From assembly GCF_904066215.1 (NCBI RefSeq), contig NZ_LR880474.1, forward strand, positions 62,001 through 126,000: 64,000 bases of DNA. The letters are read 5' to 3'. Of this stretch, positions 29,351-38,452 are shown piece by piece. A program made the position numbers and the translations under genes. Numbering within the stretch: position 1 is the stretch's first letter; the number at the start of each line of letters is the position of its first letter. Under the pieces are notes generated by a model, which ran no database searches, was not told the DNA's origin, and worked only from the letters and a program-made list of their open reading frames with translations. The DNA is from Microbacterium sp. Nx66 (GTDB lineage: Bacteria; Actinomycetota; Actinomycetes; Actinomycetales; Microbacteriaceae).

Positions 29351-29407
29351 ATGTCGTTCACAGTTCGGGCAACCAAGGAACGTGACATCAGCTGGGGTGT
29401 TCTCTGA
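29351..29407 (+). CDS. 18-residue candidate precursor peptide (MccA-like)
   Basis: ATG at 29351 to TGA at 29405-29407, encoding MSFTVRATKERDISWGVL. AGGAGGA (29341-29347) sits 3 bases before the ATG, an optimal ribosome binding site for such a small gene. It is the first gene after a strong promoter and is followed by a perfect hairpin and a MccB-like gene, exactly as in microcin C clusters. Classical MccA peptides (for example MRTGNAN) end in Asn, which MccB converts to the nucleotide-bearing residue; this peptide ends in Leu, so modification would have to differ. It is not a shadow of a larger gene: the overlapping longer frame (start 29334) lacks a ribosome binding site. Confidence 0.65.
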   Translation: MSFTVRATKERDISWGVL

Positions 29408-29421
29408 GAACGCGCACGCCA

Positions 29422-29460
29422 CCCCGTATCGCTCGGCCTCCTCGGTCGAGCGATACGGGG
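29422..29460 (+). terminator. Hairpin between peptide gene and MccB-like gene
   Basis: A perfect 14-bp stem (CCCCGTATCGCTCG at 29422-29435 with its complement at 29447-29460) and an 11-base loop. It lies 14 bases after the peptide stop and ends just before the next gene's ribosome binding site. In microcin C operons the equivalent hairpin partly stops transcription and stabilises the short mccA RNA, raising peptide over enzyme levels; the same role is inferred here. No T-run is visible. Confidence 0.7.
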
Positions 29461-29474
29461 CCGGAAGGAACTTC

Positions 29475-30593
29475 ATGCGACCGCAGATCAAAAGAGCGCT
29501 ACCCATCTATTGGCTCGCTGACGATGTCGTCCGCATCGGCGCGCAGCAGGGGATCACGAAGGAGCTCACCGACCCGCAGGGCCAATTGCGCGTCCTGTTA
29601 CCGCTGCTCGACGGCAGGCGTGAGTACGGCGACGTCCTTCGAGAGGCGTGCCAAGCCCTCGGCGACCTGTCTGAAGACGACGTGCGCGAGGGGATCCAGT
29701 ATCTCGACGCAAGCGGCCTCATCGAGGACGCGTGCTCTTACGACAGCCTGCCCGTTCGGCTGGAGGCCAATCAGACGTTCTTTGCGGCCGCCGCCGGGAA
29801 TACGCAGGCAGCGGCGAATCGTGCCCAGCACGTTCTCCGCGAGTCTCATGTCGTTCTGCTCGGGCTCGGAGGGGGCGGAAGCGCAAGCCTCCCGCAGCTT
29901 CTGGCGTGCGGCCTCCGTAAGCTCACCATCCTGGACTACGACGTCGTAGATGAGAGCAACCTCAACCGGCAGACTCTGTTCCGGACGAGTGATATCGGGC
30001 GGAAGAAGACCGACGTAAGCGCAGAGTATTGTCGAGCGTTCGCTCCGGACGTCGATGTCGAGGTGTTCGATCTGAAGGTCGCCTCGGTGGACGACATCGT
30101 TCGGGTCGCGCGGGGAGCCGACGTCATCATCTGCGCCATCGATGAGCCTCGGTTCATTGCCCAACGCCGTGCGAACGCCGCGGCGGTGCGACTCGGAATC
30201 CCCGTCGTCATCATGCTCACTCAGCACACCAGCGGCCGCTTCTTCTCGGTGGTTCCGCGAGAGTCCGGCTGCCTCGATTGCTTGCACATCTTCGACGAAC
30301 TCAACACGGATGGCTTCCTGCGGCAGTTCCATGCACTGATGTCGCCGGCGAGAGACGCGGCGACCGCGGCGATTGCGCCGCACATTCAGAGGCTCACGTC
30401 CTTCGGCGTGGACGAGGCGATGCGCCTGATCACCGGATACGCGGCCCCTTTGGGTCTCGGCCGACAGGTCGAGGTGAACTACATCTCAGGAGCGCTCCGC
30501 ATCATCATGAACTGGGATCGACACCCGGGCTGCCCGACGTGCGGATCGGGCGACTCCCAGTTCGACTACATCTTCGATGCCGACCCGCTGTGA
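29475..30593 (+). CDS. MccB-like ThiF/E1 family peptide-modifying adenylyltransferase
   Basis: 372 residues. Residues 1-85 form a small winged-helix-like domain (LTDPQGQLRVLLPLLDGRRE, EDDVREGIQYLDASGLIED) that fits a PqqD-like peptide-binding (RRE) domain. The E1 core has GLGGGG (130-135), DYDVVDESNLNRQ (154-166), GRKKTD (175-180) and AIDEP (221-225). Zinc Cys pairs are CLDC (266-269) and CPTC (353-356). This matches the layout of microcin C MccB and related pantocin enzyme PaaA. ATG 29475 follows GGAAGGA; the longer frame from 29334 is rejected. It is translationally coupled to the MFS gene (GTGA overlap). Codon use is a little less GC-biased than in neighbouring genes. Exact product unknown. 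Confidence 0.85.
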   Translation: MRPQIKRALPIYWLADDVVRIGAQQGITKELTDPQGQLRVLLPLLDGRREYGDVLREACQALGDLSEDDVREGIQYLDASGLIEDACSYDSLPVRLEANQTFFAAAAGNTQAAANRAQHVLRESHVVLLGLGGGGSASLPQLLACGLRKLTILDYDVVDESNLNRQTLFRTSDIGRKKTDVSAEYCRAFAPDVDVEVFDLKVASVDDIVRVARGADVIICAIDEPRFIAQRRANAAAVRLGIPVVIMLTQHTSGRFFSVVPRESGCLDCLHIFDELNTDGFLRQFHALMSPARDAATAAIAPHIQRLTSFGVDEAMRLITGYAAPLGLGRQVEVNYISGALRIIMNWDRHPGCPTCGSGDSQFDYIFDADPL

Positions 30594-31855
30594 ATCCGCC
30601 TCGGCTGGGTCTCTGGCGCGTCCGCGACTATCGGGCGTGGTTCGCCGGTGACACGCTCACCCAAGTCGGCCTGAGCATCGGGGCCTTCGCCTTCACTCTT
30701 CTCGGCTACTACGTCACATCCGACGCCTTTCTCGCAGGGCTGATCGGCACTGTCTCGGCCGTCGCGCGGGCGGTGTCGACCCTTCCTGGTGGCGTTCTCG
30801 CCGACAGGTTCGACGCCCGAAGGCTGATGATCTGGTCGGGCGCGTCCGCGTTCGCAATCTACGCAGGACTGTCGGCGATGTACGTCACGGGCACGCTGAC
30901 GACAGCTGCGCTCATCGTGATCGCGGCAGGAGAGGGGCTCGTCGTGGGGCTCTTCTTCACGGTCACGGACGTCGCGCTCCCGCGCATCGTCGGGAAGCGA
31001 TTCCTGGCCGAGGCATCCGCAGCCAACCAGTCTCGCGACGCAGCCATCCGGCTTGCGGCGGCACCGGTATCGGGGCTGCTCTTCGGTGTGCACCCTTCGT
31101 TGCCGCTGATCGTCTCGGCGGTCGCTCGGCTCGGAGAAGTCGGATCCGCCCTCGCGATACGCAAGGACCTCAGCCCCGAGGGCCTCGGTGACGAAGCGGG
31201 GGTGCGATCGCTCGCCGCAGGTCGTCGTTGGCTGGCGGTGTGGCGTCAACCGCGAACCCTCATCGGTCTGATCGTGCTGGTCAACTTCTGCCTGGGTGCC
31301 TGTGGAATGACCATCGTGCTCAGCCAGCAACAGACAGGCACCCCCGCGTGGCAGATCGGAACCATCCAGACCATGCAGGGCGCAGGCGTGCTCGCAGGTG
31401 GAGCCGTCGCGGGATGGATACTCCGCCGATACAGCGGGCGCGCGATCGTGCGCCTATCGATCTGCATGATCACTCTGGCGTTCACCGCTCTTCTCGTTAC
31501 TCAGAGCGTTCCCGCTGTGGCGGTCATCGGCTTCGTCGCCTCGATGCCGTTGATACCTCTCAACGCCGTGCAGGGGTCGTACCTCGCGTTGATCATCCCC
31601 GACCAGATCCGCGGTCGCGTGCTGTCGCTTTCGTCCTTGCTCGGAGCGCTCGCCGGCGGTGCCGCGCCTCTGCTGGCCGGAGCGCTTCTGGAGTACGCCG
31701 GTTACTACCTTGCGGTCGGGGTGCCTCTCGCCATCCTCGCGGGGACGGCGGTGGCCGCTGCGCTCTCCAGGGCGGTCGGAGCTATTCCCCGGAGGAGCGA
31801 GTTCGACCAGGTCGAACCGCTTCCCCTGTCCGCGGGTGCCATCGCAGACGCGTGA
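30590..31855 (+). CDS. MFS transporter, candidate MccC-like exporter
   Basis: 421 residues, about 12 membrane helices. MFS signatures GVLADRFDARRLMIWSG (about 60) and a second-half GAVAGWILRRYSGR are seen. The GTG start at 30590 overlaps the MccB-like stop. In microcin C clusters the third gene, mccC, is an MFS exporter giving self-protection, so this is the expected position for it. No MccE acetyltransferase or MccF peptidase is seen nearby. Its last 74 bases overlap the 3' end of the convergent DMT transporter gene. Confidence 0.85.
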   Translation: MNPPRLGLWRVRDYRAWFAGDTLTQVGLSIGAFAFTLLGYYVTSDAFLAGLIGTVSAVARAVSTLPGGVLADRFDARRLMIWSGASAFAIYAGLSAMYVTGTLTTAALIVIAAGEGLVVGLFFTVTDVALPRIVGKRFLAEASAANQSRDAAIRLAAAPVSGLLFGVHPSLPLIVSAVARLGEVGSALAIRKDLSPEGLGDEAGVRSLAAGRRWLAVWRQPRTLIGLIVLVNFCLGACGMTIVLSQQQTGTPAWQIGTIQTMQGAGVLAGGAVAGWILRRYSGRAIVRLSICMITLAFTALLVTQSVPAVAVIGFVASMPLIPLNAVQGSYLALIIPDQIRGRVLSLSSLLGALAGGAAPLLAGALLEYAGYYLAVGVPLAILAGTAVAAALSRAVGAIPRRSEFDQVEPLPLSAGAIADA

Positions 31856-32756
31856 TGAGCACGCCGAGCAGGCACAGCGCGCCGCCCACGAACATGAGCG
31901 GGGTGGGCACCTCCCCGAGGATCAGCCAGGACAGCAGGATCGCGAGGGCCGGGACCACGTACGTCGTCGCGGAGGTCTTCCCCGCGGTGCTGCGCTGCAG
32001 CACGTACGCCCAGGTGGTGAAGGCGATCGCGGTGGGGAAGATACCGAGGTAGACCACCCATAGCGTTGCGTCGAGGGGCGCCGTCTGCACGTCGGCGATC
32101 AACGCGCCGAGCCAGGGAAGCAGGGCGATCGTGCCGGCGGCCGCCCCGAGCCAGGTCAGCGTGGTGGCGTCGGCCCCCGAGGTGAGCAGGTGTTTCTGCA
32201 GCAGGGTGCACGCCGCGTACATGACCGCGGCGAGAAGGGCCAGCAGGAGGCCCGTGAGGTCGGGGCCGGTGCTGCTGGTGGAGTTCATGCCGATGAGGAC
32301 CACCCCGAGGAAGGCGATGGGGGCGCCGATCACGAGGGGGCGGGGGAATCCCTCCCGGAGGAAGAGACCGCTGAAGACGACGACCATGAGCGGCGCCAGG
32401 TTCACGACCATCGCGGCGGTCCCGGCGTCGAGGGTGCGTTCGGCGCTGTTGAGGGCCAGGTTGTAGATGCAGAACCATCCGACGCCCCACACGGCGATCA
32501 GTAGCCAGTGGCGGCGCTCCGGGAGCCTGATGCCGTGCCGCAGCGCGATGATCGTCAGCCCGAGGGTGCCCACGGCCATGCGCAGCAGCGCCAAGGCCCC
32601 GGCGTCGTAGTGCGGCCCCGCGCCACGGATCCCGATGAAAGCCGACGCCCAGAGTACGACGGTCACGCCGGCTGCGAGCAGCACGAGGGCGCCGCGCGAT
32701 CGCGCCGGCGAGCCCTGTGGGTCGAGCCGCTCTGACGCCCTGATGTCCTGTCGCAC
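31782..32756 (-). CDS. EamA/DMT family transporter
   Basis: 324 residues from the GTG at 32756 (AGGA 7 bases upstream); an ATG at 32819 would give 345. About ten helices with two EamA repeats (WASAFIGIRGAGP early; LAILLSWLILGEVPTPLMFVGGALCLLG near the end). The C-terminal 23 residues (WHPRTGEAVRPGRTRSSGE) are charged and are encoded antisense to the end of the MFS gene. Divergent from the flavin monooxygenase gene. Substrate unknown; family covers amino acid and metabolite export. Confidence 0.87.
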   Translation of the reverse strand: MRQDIRASERLDPQGSPARSRGALVLLAAGVTVVLWASAFIGIRGAGPHYDAGALALLRMAVGTLGLTIIALRHGIRLPERRHWLLIAVWGVGWFCIYNLALNSAERTLDAGTAAMVVNLAPLMVVVFSGLFLREGFPRPLVIGAPIAFLGVVLIGMNSTSSTGPDLTGLLLALLAAVMYAACTLLQKHLLTSGADATTLTWLGAAAGTIALLPWLGALIADVQTAPLDATLWVVYLGIFPTAIAFTTWAYVLQRSTAGKTSATTYVVPALAILLSWLILGEVPTPLMFVGGALCLLGVLITRLRWHPRTGEAVRPGRTRSSGE

Positions 32757-32961
32757 CGTTCGATCCTGGCACCGGCCGCCGACATCGGCGATGCGGGGAA
32801 GCGACAGTCGTCGTCGCATTCCCGCCAGCGTGGCGCTGAGGCACTGCTAACGTCGAAGAGCAGCCACTGTCCGGGCGGGTCGAGCGTTCCGCTCCCACCG
32901 GGGAAGAACTGTCCTCCTCTCCCGGATACGGCTGCGCCCGATACATGACGGAAGAGTTTGA

Positions 32962-34332
<1,371 letters not shown>

Positions 34333-34337
34333 TCGCC

Positions 34338-34413
34338 GACCCACCCCCTTCCGGCCGTCCCACCCCTTTTCGTACGTTCGCAAGGGGGTGGGGCGCACGG
34401 GAAGGGGTGGGTC
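34338..34413. repeat. Palindromic element B, copy 2
   Basis: A 76-base nested inverted repeat with outer arms GACCCACCCCCTTCC and GGAAGGGGTGGGTC and inner arms CCCACCCCTTTT and CAAGGGGGTGGG around CGTACGTTCG. Same plan as copy 1 (16884-16960). It lies between convergent genes; its last two bases are part of the stop codon of the Pr6Pr gene. Confidence 0.75.
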
Positions 34414-35095
34414 ACCGCCTGGCCCGACGCCGCCCGATCCCCACGACGACCGTGGCAGTGGCGAGGATGATCGCGGCGATGAGGAGCACCCAGAGTGCGA
34501 CACCGCCGTAGCCGCCGTTCAACGAGGGATCGAGGAAGGGGTACGGGTACCACCACGGGTTCCCGGTCGCGGGTGCGGTCACGAGGTTCGCGCGGAGCAG
34601 TGTGTATATCACCCACACGATCGGGAAGATCGCGGCGATCCCCACGGCGCCCCAGCCGAGCGCACGACGACGCGGCGCGAACAGCACGTCGGCGAGCAGG
34701 ACGAGCGGGATGACGACGTGCAGCACCTCGTTGGACCAGGCGACCGTGGCCCCCTGCGGCAGCGCGATCCCGCGGAGCAGCGTGTTGTAGACGACGCCCG
34801 TGACGATCATGTAGGTGCTCGCGCACACGAGCAGCGTCGCCAGCCACGTCGGTTCGACTCTCGCGTCGCGGTGCGTCAGCCCCCAGACCCCGCCGACGGC
34901 CAGCACCACCGCTGCAAGCACGTTGGAGAGGATCGTGAAGAAGCTGAAGAAGTTCGCGAACACGGTGGGCAGATGCGCGCCCCACGCGGTGTCTGCGGTG
35001 AGGGCGATCTCCAGGGTGCGCACGAGCTGCGCGACGATCGCCGCCACCGCGAGCGCCGCCGCCACGAGTCGGATGTAAGGCCACCACCGCGTCAT
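34412..35095 (-). CDS. Pr6Pr family membrane protein
   Basis: 227 residues, about six membrane helices. Motifs FANFFSFFTILSNVLAAVVL and GVVYNTLLRG and NPWWYPYPFLDPS match the Pr6Pr (FAR-17a/AIG1-like) membrane family. ATG at 35095 has GGAGGTGG directly upstream. Function unknown. The 3' end abuts element B2. The stop codon is built from the last bases of the repeat. Confidence 0.8.
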   Translation of the reverse strand: MTRWWPYIRLVAAALAVAAIVAQLVRTLEIALTADTAWGAHLPTVFANFFSFFTILSNVLAAVVLAVGGVWGLTHRDARVEPTWLATLLVCASTYMIVTGVVYNTLLRGIALPQGATVAWSNEVLHVVIPLVLLADVLFAPRRRALGWGAVGIAAIFPIVWVIYTLLRANLVTAPATGNPWWYPYPFLDPSLNGGYGGVALWVLLIAAIILATATVVVGIGRRRARR

Positions 35096-35117
35096 CGCCA
35101 CCTCCGTCGCCACTGTA

Positions 35118-35246
35118 GCGGGATCGAAACCGTGCCTCCGCCCGGCGCGGTGCGGGATCGAGAACGTGCCTCCGTCCGGGTGTGGGATCGAAATCGTGCC
35201 TCCGGCGACCCCGGAAGGAGCGTATTCCGTCCCGTATCGCGCTTCC
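35118..35246. repeat. Palindromic element C, copy 1, with triplicated left half
   Basis: Three near copies of the left half, GGGATCGAAACCGTGCCTCC-like, begin at 35118, 35152 and 35182, followed by the right half (ATTCCGTCCCGTATCGCGC, within 35222-35246). The right half is identical over 25 bases to that of copy 2 at 37036-37060. It lies upstream of the gene at 35317. Confidence 0.7.
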
Positions 35247-35316
35247 CCGGCGGACAAGCTTCGGCAATGATGGTCGAGATGGCGTCACGAAGGCCACGGA
35301 CCCGCCGGAGGTAGTC

Positions 35317-36456
35317 ATGTCGTACGACATCGAAGTGTATGGAAAGCTCCGGCTCGCACCGTCCGAGGTGCAGACCGGGACGGGTCCAGTCACAGCGAGC
35401 GAGATCGCTGGCGAGGGGCTCGTTCAGGCCTTCACTCATGATTCAGGGGAGTACTGCTTCATCGTCGACGGGCCGCACGACGTCGGCGGCGAGGACATGG
35501 ACAGTGTTCCCACCGGCCTCCCCGACAACGTGCGCTTCCGGTACGCAGTCGTCGTCGAAGGCTCTGCGCAGCCCCATATCGGACATGCGCTGCGTTTCGC
35601 GGATGATCTGGCCGGGGTGGTGGGAGGGGTCGTGCACGACCCACAGGTCGCCGTGGAGGAGACGTCCGACCCTCGATACGTGTCACGGAGGACCGGGCCC
35701 AGCCGCGAGAAGTTCCTGCACGTCGAGTGGTTCCGGCGCTTCGACGAGGAAAGCCCTTCGTTTGCCCAGATGTATCTCGAGTCGGCGAAGGAGCATCTTC
35801 CGGCCGCACTGCCCACCGTGTTCGGGTTCAGCGAGCCACTACGAGGAAAGCTCGCAGAGGAGGGGGCGGAAGGGGTCGACCGCATCTACCGAGAAGATGG
35901 TGACCGCAGCAGACTGGTCCTCCGGGGGCGAAAGCCGCTCATCTCGGGATTTGTCAGTGGGTGGTCCGATCAGTCCATCGCTGAACAGCAGCGCGTCCGG
36001 CTCGTCTTCGACGCGTCGGCGCTCTCCAAGCCTCGGTTCGTCAGCGCCTTCGAGAGCTTCTTCGTCGATCTCGCACAGCGTTCGAGCAGCTTCTTCTCAT
36101 TCGCCGAGGTCACGCAGTCCCGCTTCTCCCCGACGATGGCGCTGCCGCAACGGGGTGAGTGGCCAGGCCTGCCGCAGAGCCCTCCGTGGCTGAGCTGGTT
36201 CTCCACGGAGTACGCCGACCTCGTCCGCCCGCATCTGACCGCGGGTGCGCATCGCGAGCTGAGCGGCGGCATGCTCTATCGCTCGAACATGCCCGCGACG
36301 AGCGTCAGCGCTTCATGGACGGAGCCGGGGGCCTGGGTCCCCTCCGAGTTCGTTCCTGTTCAGGCGGATCCTGACAATCACCGCAAATCGACGGCTCGCG
36401 CGAGCGAGATGCCCGTCGCGCTCCTGTCATCGGACTACTTCGTCAAGGTCCGGTGA
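35317..36456 (+). CDS. Protein of unknown function, full-length member of a tandem pair
   Basis: 379 residues, soluble, family not recognised. N-terminal SYDIEVYGKLRLAPSE; residues 85-120 contain ADDLAGVVGGVVHDPQ; the C-terminal half has SAFESFFVDLAQRSSSFFSF and a Trp-rich PPWLSWFSTEYADLVRPHL. ATG 35317 follows CGGAGG. The C-terminal half is repeated, diverged, in the following ORF. Bracketed by elements C1 and C2. Immunity proteins of polymorphic toxins often occur in such tandem, partly decayed sets, but no toxin is here, so that is only an idea. Confidence 0.6.
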   Translation: MSYDIEVYGKLRLAPSEVQTGTGPVTASEIAGEGLVQAFTHDSGEYCFIVDGPHDVGGEDMDSVPTGLPDNVRFRYAVVVEGSAQPHIGHALRFADDLAGVVGGVVHDPQVAVEETSDPRYVSRRTGPSREKFLHVEWFRRFDEESPSFAQMYLESAKEHLPAALPTVFGFSEPLRGKLAEEGAEGVDRIYREDGDRSRLVLRGRKPLISGFVSGWSDQSIAEQQRVRLVFDASALSKPRFVSAFESFFVDLAQRSSSFFSFAEVTQSRFSPTMALPQRGEWPGLPQSPPWLSWFSTEYADLVRPHLTAGAHRELSGGMLYRSNMPATSVSASWTEPGAWVPSEFVPVQADPDNHRKSTARASEMPVALLSSDYFVKVR

Positions 36457-36939
36457 CTGTGGACCCCGATCGGTGGCGACTATCAGACGATCTCGATCGA
36501 TTTCGAGCTCGACCACTTGGTGGAGTCGGACGCGTTAGGCGCAGTCGCGGGGTTCCTCGTGGATGTGGCACGTCGCGTCGGCAGCTTCTTCGCCTTCGCC
36601 GAGCTCAACGACACTCGGTTCGCGACGGCGCGTCCGCGCGGTTTCGACGGAGCGTGGGGAGGGCTGCCGGTCGACCCTCAGTGGGCCACCTGGTACGACG
36701 CGGAGTACTCCACGCTGGTCCGGCCCCGTCTCCGAGGTGGCGAGATCCAGGAGTTCCCGGAGGGGCTCATGCACCGATGGTCCACCACACCGGCAAGGGC
36801 AGACGCGATACGCCGGGGGCTCAGCACCACATGGCCGCCACCCGATCTCGTGGGCTCGGTCCACACCGCACCAGGCGGTCCCCGTGGGATCGCACAGGCG
36901 AAGGTCGTGCCGGAATCGCTACGAGTCCCTTCCTCGTGA
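36457..36939 (+). pseudogene. Truncated paralogue of the preceding gene
   Basis: About 160 codons, in the same frame as the preceding gene and separated from it only by that gene's stop. Residues such as GAVAGFLVDVARRVGSFFAFAEL and VDPQWATWYDAEYSTLVRPRL align with the C-terminal half (SAFESFFVDLAQRSSSFFSF; WLSWFSTEYADLVRPHL) of the 379-residue protein. The N-terminal 200 or so residues have no counterpart and no ATG or clear ribosome binding site is present (a TTG at 36517 is possible). It reads best as a relic of a tandem duplicate; a short translated protein from TTG is not excluded. Confidence 0.6.
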
Positions 36940-36992
36940 GCGGAAGTGCTGGTCCTCGGTGAGCCTTCGTCGACGAACGCGCGCCACCGCCT

Positions 36993-37060
36993 GATACGGG
37001 ATCGAAACCGCGCCTCCAGGGCCTCGGGCCGGTGTGTATTCCGTCCCGTATCGCGCTTCC
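36993..37060. repeat. Palindromic element C, copy 2
   Basis: A 68-base imperfect palindrome. GATACGGGATCGAAACCG on the left pairs with TGTATTCCGTCCCGTATC on the right (outer 9-bp perfect stem). Shared with copy 1 at 35118-35246. It sits upstream of purA. Confidence 0.7.
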
Positions 37061-37160
37061 GAGGGCTGTCGGAGGCCTGCCGATAGGATGGGAGAGCCCG
37101 ATCGGGCCAGCTCATCCGCCGGTGGAATCCCGGCGAGAGGCATCATCCAGGGGGTTACCC

Positions 37161-38447
37161 ATGCCAGGAATCGTGATCGTCGGCGTGCAGTGGGGCGACG
37201 AAGGAAAGGGCAAGGCCACCGATCTGCTCGGTGAGCGCACCGACTGGGTGGTGAAGTTCAACGGCGGCAACAACGCCGGGCACACCGTCGTCGTCGGCGA
37301 CGAGAAGTACGCCCTGCACCTGCTGCCCTCCGGCATCCTGTCGCCCGGCGTGAACCCGGTCATCGGCAACGGCGTGGTCATCGACCTCGAAGTCCTCTTC
37401 TCCGAGCTGGAGGCCCTGTCCGCCCGCGGCATCGACGTCTCGCGGCTCAAGGTCAGCGCCAACGCGCACATCATCACCCAGTACCACCGCACGCTCGACA
37501 AGGTCACCGAGCGCTTCCTCGGCAAGCGCAACATCGGCACGACCGGCCGCGGCATCGGTCCGGCCTACGCCGACAAGATCAACCGCGTCGGCATCCGCGT
37601 GCAGGACCTCTTCGACGAGAACATCCTGCGCCAGAAGGTCGAGGGCGCTCTCGACCAGAAGAACCACCTCCTGGTGAAGGTCTTCAACCGCCGCGCCGTC
37701 ACCTGCGACGAGATCGTCGACGACCTGCTCTCCTACGCCGAGCGTCTGCGTCCGATGGTCGCCGACACCGGCTACCTCATCGACCAGGCACTGAGCCGCG
37801 GCGAGGTCGTCGTGTTCGAGGGTGGCCAGGCCACGATGCTCGACATCGACCACGGCACCTACCCGTTCGTCACGTCGTCCTCGGCCACGGCCGGCGGCGC
37901 CTCGACCGGGTCCGGCGTCGGCCCCGGCGCACTCGACCGCATCGTCGGCATCGTCAAGGCCTACACGACCCGCGTCGGCTCCGGCCCGTTCCCGACCGAG
38001 CTGTTCGACGAGCAGGGCGACTGGCTGCGCAAGCAGGGCTTCGAGTTCGGCACCACGACCGGGCGTCCCCGCCGCGTGGGCTGGTACGACGCCCCCATCA
38101 CCCGGTACGCCACGCGCATCAACGGCATCACCGACCTCGTGCTGACCAAGCTCGACATCCTCACCGGGCTCGAGAAGATCCCGGTGTGCGTGGCCTACGA
38201 CGTCGACGGGGAGCGCTTCGACGAGGTGCCGGTGAACCAGACCGACTTCCACCACGCGAAGCCGATCCTGGAGTACTTCCCCGGGTGGAGCGAGGACATC
38301 TCGACCGCGCGCACCTTCGAGGATCTTCCGCAGACGGCGCAGGACTACGTGCTCGCGCTGGAGGAGATGAGCAACACCCGCATCTCGGTGATCGGCGTCG
38401 GCCCGGAGCGCGATCAGGTGATCGTGCGTCACGACCTGCTCGACTGA
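37161..38447 (+). CDS. purA: Adenylosuccinate synthase
   Basis: 428 residues. GTP-dependent conversion of IMP and aspartate to adenylosuccinate in purine synthesis. P-loop [11 protein letters not shown] is at residues 8-18 and NNAGHTVVV follows. The conserved [15 protein letters not shown] block is near 128, [15 protein letters not shown] near 270. ATG 37161 follows AGGGGG. The lactonase-like gene starts 5 bases after its stop, suggesting co-transcription. Confidence 0.97.
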   Translation: MPGIVIVGVQWGDEGKGKATDLLGERTDWVVKFNGGNNAGHTVVVGDEKYALHLLPSGILSPGVNPVIGNGVVIDLEVLFSELEALSARGIDVSRLKVSANAHIITQYHRTLDKVTERFLGKRNIGTTGRGIGPAYADKINRVGIRVQDLFDENILRQKVEGALDQKNHLLVKVFNRRAVTCDEIVDDLLSYAERLRPMVADTGYLIDQALSRGEVVVFEGGQATMLDIDHGTYPFVTSSSATAGGASTGSGVGPGALDRIVGIVKAYTTRVGSGPFPTELFDEQGDWLRKQGFEFGTTTGRPRRVGWYDAPITRYATRINGITDLVLTKLDILTGLEKIPVCVAYDVDGERFDEVPVNQTDFHHAKPILEYFPGWSEDISTARTFEDLPQTAQDYVLALEEMSNTRISVIGVGPERDQVIVRHDLLD

Positions 38448-38452
38448 TCGGC

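Noticed and set aside
29334..29474. N-terminal extension of the MccB-like protein from ATG 29334
   Set aside because: It would read through the peptide gene and the hairpin, has no ribosome binding site, and the ATG at 29475 has GGAAGGA at ideal spacing.
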